A stretch of DNA of 64,000 nt, taken from NCBI GenBank assembly GCA_022606425.2, contig JAHDVF020001355.1, positions 248,001-312,000 of the forward strand. Direction: 5' to 3'. Under the pieces are notes generated by a model. That model worked only from the letters and a program-made list of their open reading frames with translations. It made no database searches and was not told the DNA's origin. Made by a program: the position numbers and the translations under genes. This document shows, one piece after another, positions 63,160-64,000 of this stretch. The first letter of the stretch is position 1. The number at the start of each line of letters is the position of its first letter. This stretch comes from Lepidostoma basale (lineage: Eukaryota; Arthropoda; Insecta; Trichoptera; Lepidostomatidae).

Positions 63160-63640
63160 TTTTAATGATTTACGTATTTACTGTAAGTAACAATATTGTT
63201 GAGGATCAATCGAATAAATATCGATTGTCAATAAATCGATTAATTCTACATCGAACCGCATTACTCCGGCAGACAAGAAACTCAAATAGAGCGCGGGAAA
63301 ACCCTATTCAATATACGTGGATGTGTTCCGTGTACATGCGCCATTAATGAAAATCTTAAGAGATTATCGTAATGGGTATAGCGGTGTGTCTAATTAGTCT
63401 ACCTTTGCACAAATCCTGGCCAAATTGCTTAATTTATGTAGTGAATGGATATTTGTTTTGTACACGAAAGTAGTGATGGGAAAATCTTGTAAACAATCGA
63501 TTGTAATTCGCCAATGGGTCTTACAAACATTATTTCAATATATCCAGGCGGTGATGTAATGCATTAATCACCGACGTGAGGCCCGTAAACGAATTTGCTT
63601 GATCGACTAAGTATATTTGCTTGAATTATTTCATGGGTTG
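63160..63640. other. no feature seen
   Basis: Unique-looking sequence with ATCAATCGAATAAATATCGA and its near-inverse. No gene or repeat family supported. Confidence 0.4.
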
Positions 63641-63649
63641 TATTTTACG

Positions 63650-63940
63650 TAAATATGCTCACGGAAATGCGTATTTCGCTGGAAAATGTGTGTCATTTAA
63701 ATACCGTGAAAAGCCACAGTGGCATTCCATCAGCAACACTACCAATAGTCCTACTCCAAGCATCCACGAGTGACCACGAACTACCACAGCAGATAGGAGA
63801 GGATGAATGGCGAGTCTCTGACGCCATAAAACCAGACCCCCCAGCTAAAGGACAGAAAATCCTAACAGAATAACCCTAGTCCTCCTGGTAGGGGGTTGGG
63901 CGAATGGCTAATAACCTCTCCCCGGAAAACAATCATATTA
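63650..63940 (+). mobile_element. possible LINE 5' region
   Basis: An open frame (63655-63873) of 72 codons with ATLPIVLLQASTSDHELPQQ, then GACCCCCCAGCTAAAGGAC, CCTCCTGGTAGGGGGTTGGG and CTAATAACCTCTCCCCGG. Part of it matches the minus strand of 46970-47060, which sits next to the RT fragment. It looks like the 5' leader of a LINE whose body would lie beyond the right edge. Confidence 0.4.
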
Positions 63941-64000
63941 CGAAACCCAACACAGAGCATCGGAGAATACGTAAATATTAGATTTATCGTGTTCATTTGA

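Overview
This window is eukaryotic, AT-rich, repeat-dense DNA from an arthropod, almost certainly an insect. The evidence is one host gene with many short exons and GT-AG introns, encoding an integrin alpha subunit of arthropod type, surrounded by fragments of insect-style non-LTR retrotransposons, a tRNA-derived SINE and several MITEs. The order cannot be fixed from the sequence alone.

Region 1 to 19.8 kb, minus strand: the 5' part of an integrin alpha gene. Eleven consecutive coding exons from 19831 down to 3628 splice together with matching phases at every junction into 547 codons: an N-terminal hydrophobic segment, the seven-bladed FG-GAP beta-propeller with three Asp-rich Ca2+ sites, and the start of the thigh domain. 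A twelfth exon (1739-1847) is out of phase with exon 11, so at least one exon between them was not identified. The gene runs off the left edge. Its introns hold LINE fragments, fold-back elements and a 45-bp minisatellite that copies a splice acceptor.

Region 19.8 to 64 kb: no convincing host gene. It is a mosaic of 5'-truncated LINE tails from at least seven lineages. In the entries these are: family W (motif GRPRKTWHDQ; subfamily Wa with GTTT or GTTG tails, Wb with GTTA tails); Q (GRRQ..WL); K (WQWAGHVARQ); G (GRPPKRWKDS); R (RLRWAGHVQRM); E (RARWIGHVIRQ); H (RLFYLPRCRTN); and a zinc-knuckle type. One longer reverse transcriptase fragment lies at 47097-47873. DNA-transposon remnants include a Tc1/mariner-superfamily derivative with a transposase N-terminus, a 208-bp Harbinger-like MITE and a 250-bp hAT-like MITE. 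There are two SINE copies, a roughly 395-bp AT microsatellite and several GC-richer unique islands.

The most unusual signal is a set of palindromic fold-back elements (FB1 to FB9). Their centres repeat a hammerhead-ribozyme-like pattern: CTGANGA, one extra base, a hairpin, GAAAC, two bases, then GTC or GTT. One copy has a 7-bp flanking helix in the right place. One element is bounded by a 13-bp target-site duplication, which suggests spread through RNA as in Penelope-like elements or retrozymes. Several LINE tails also occur as head-to-head inverted pairs.
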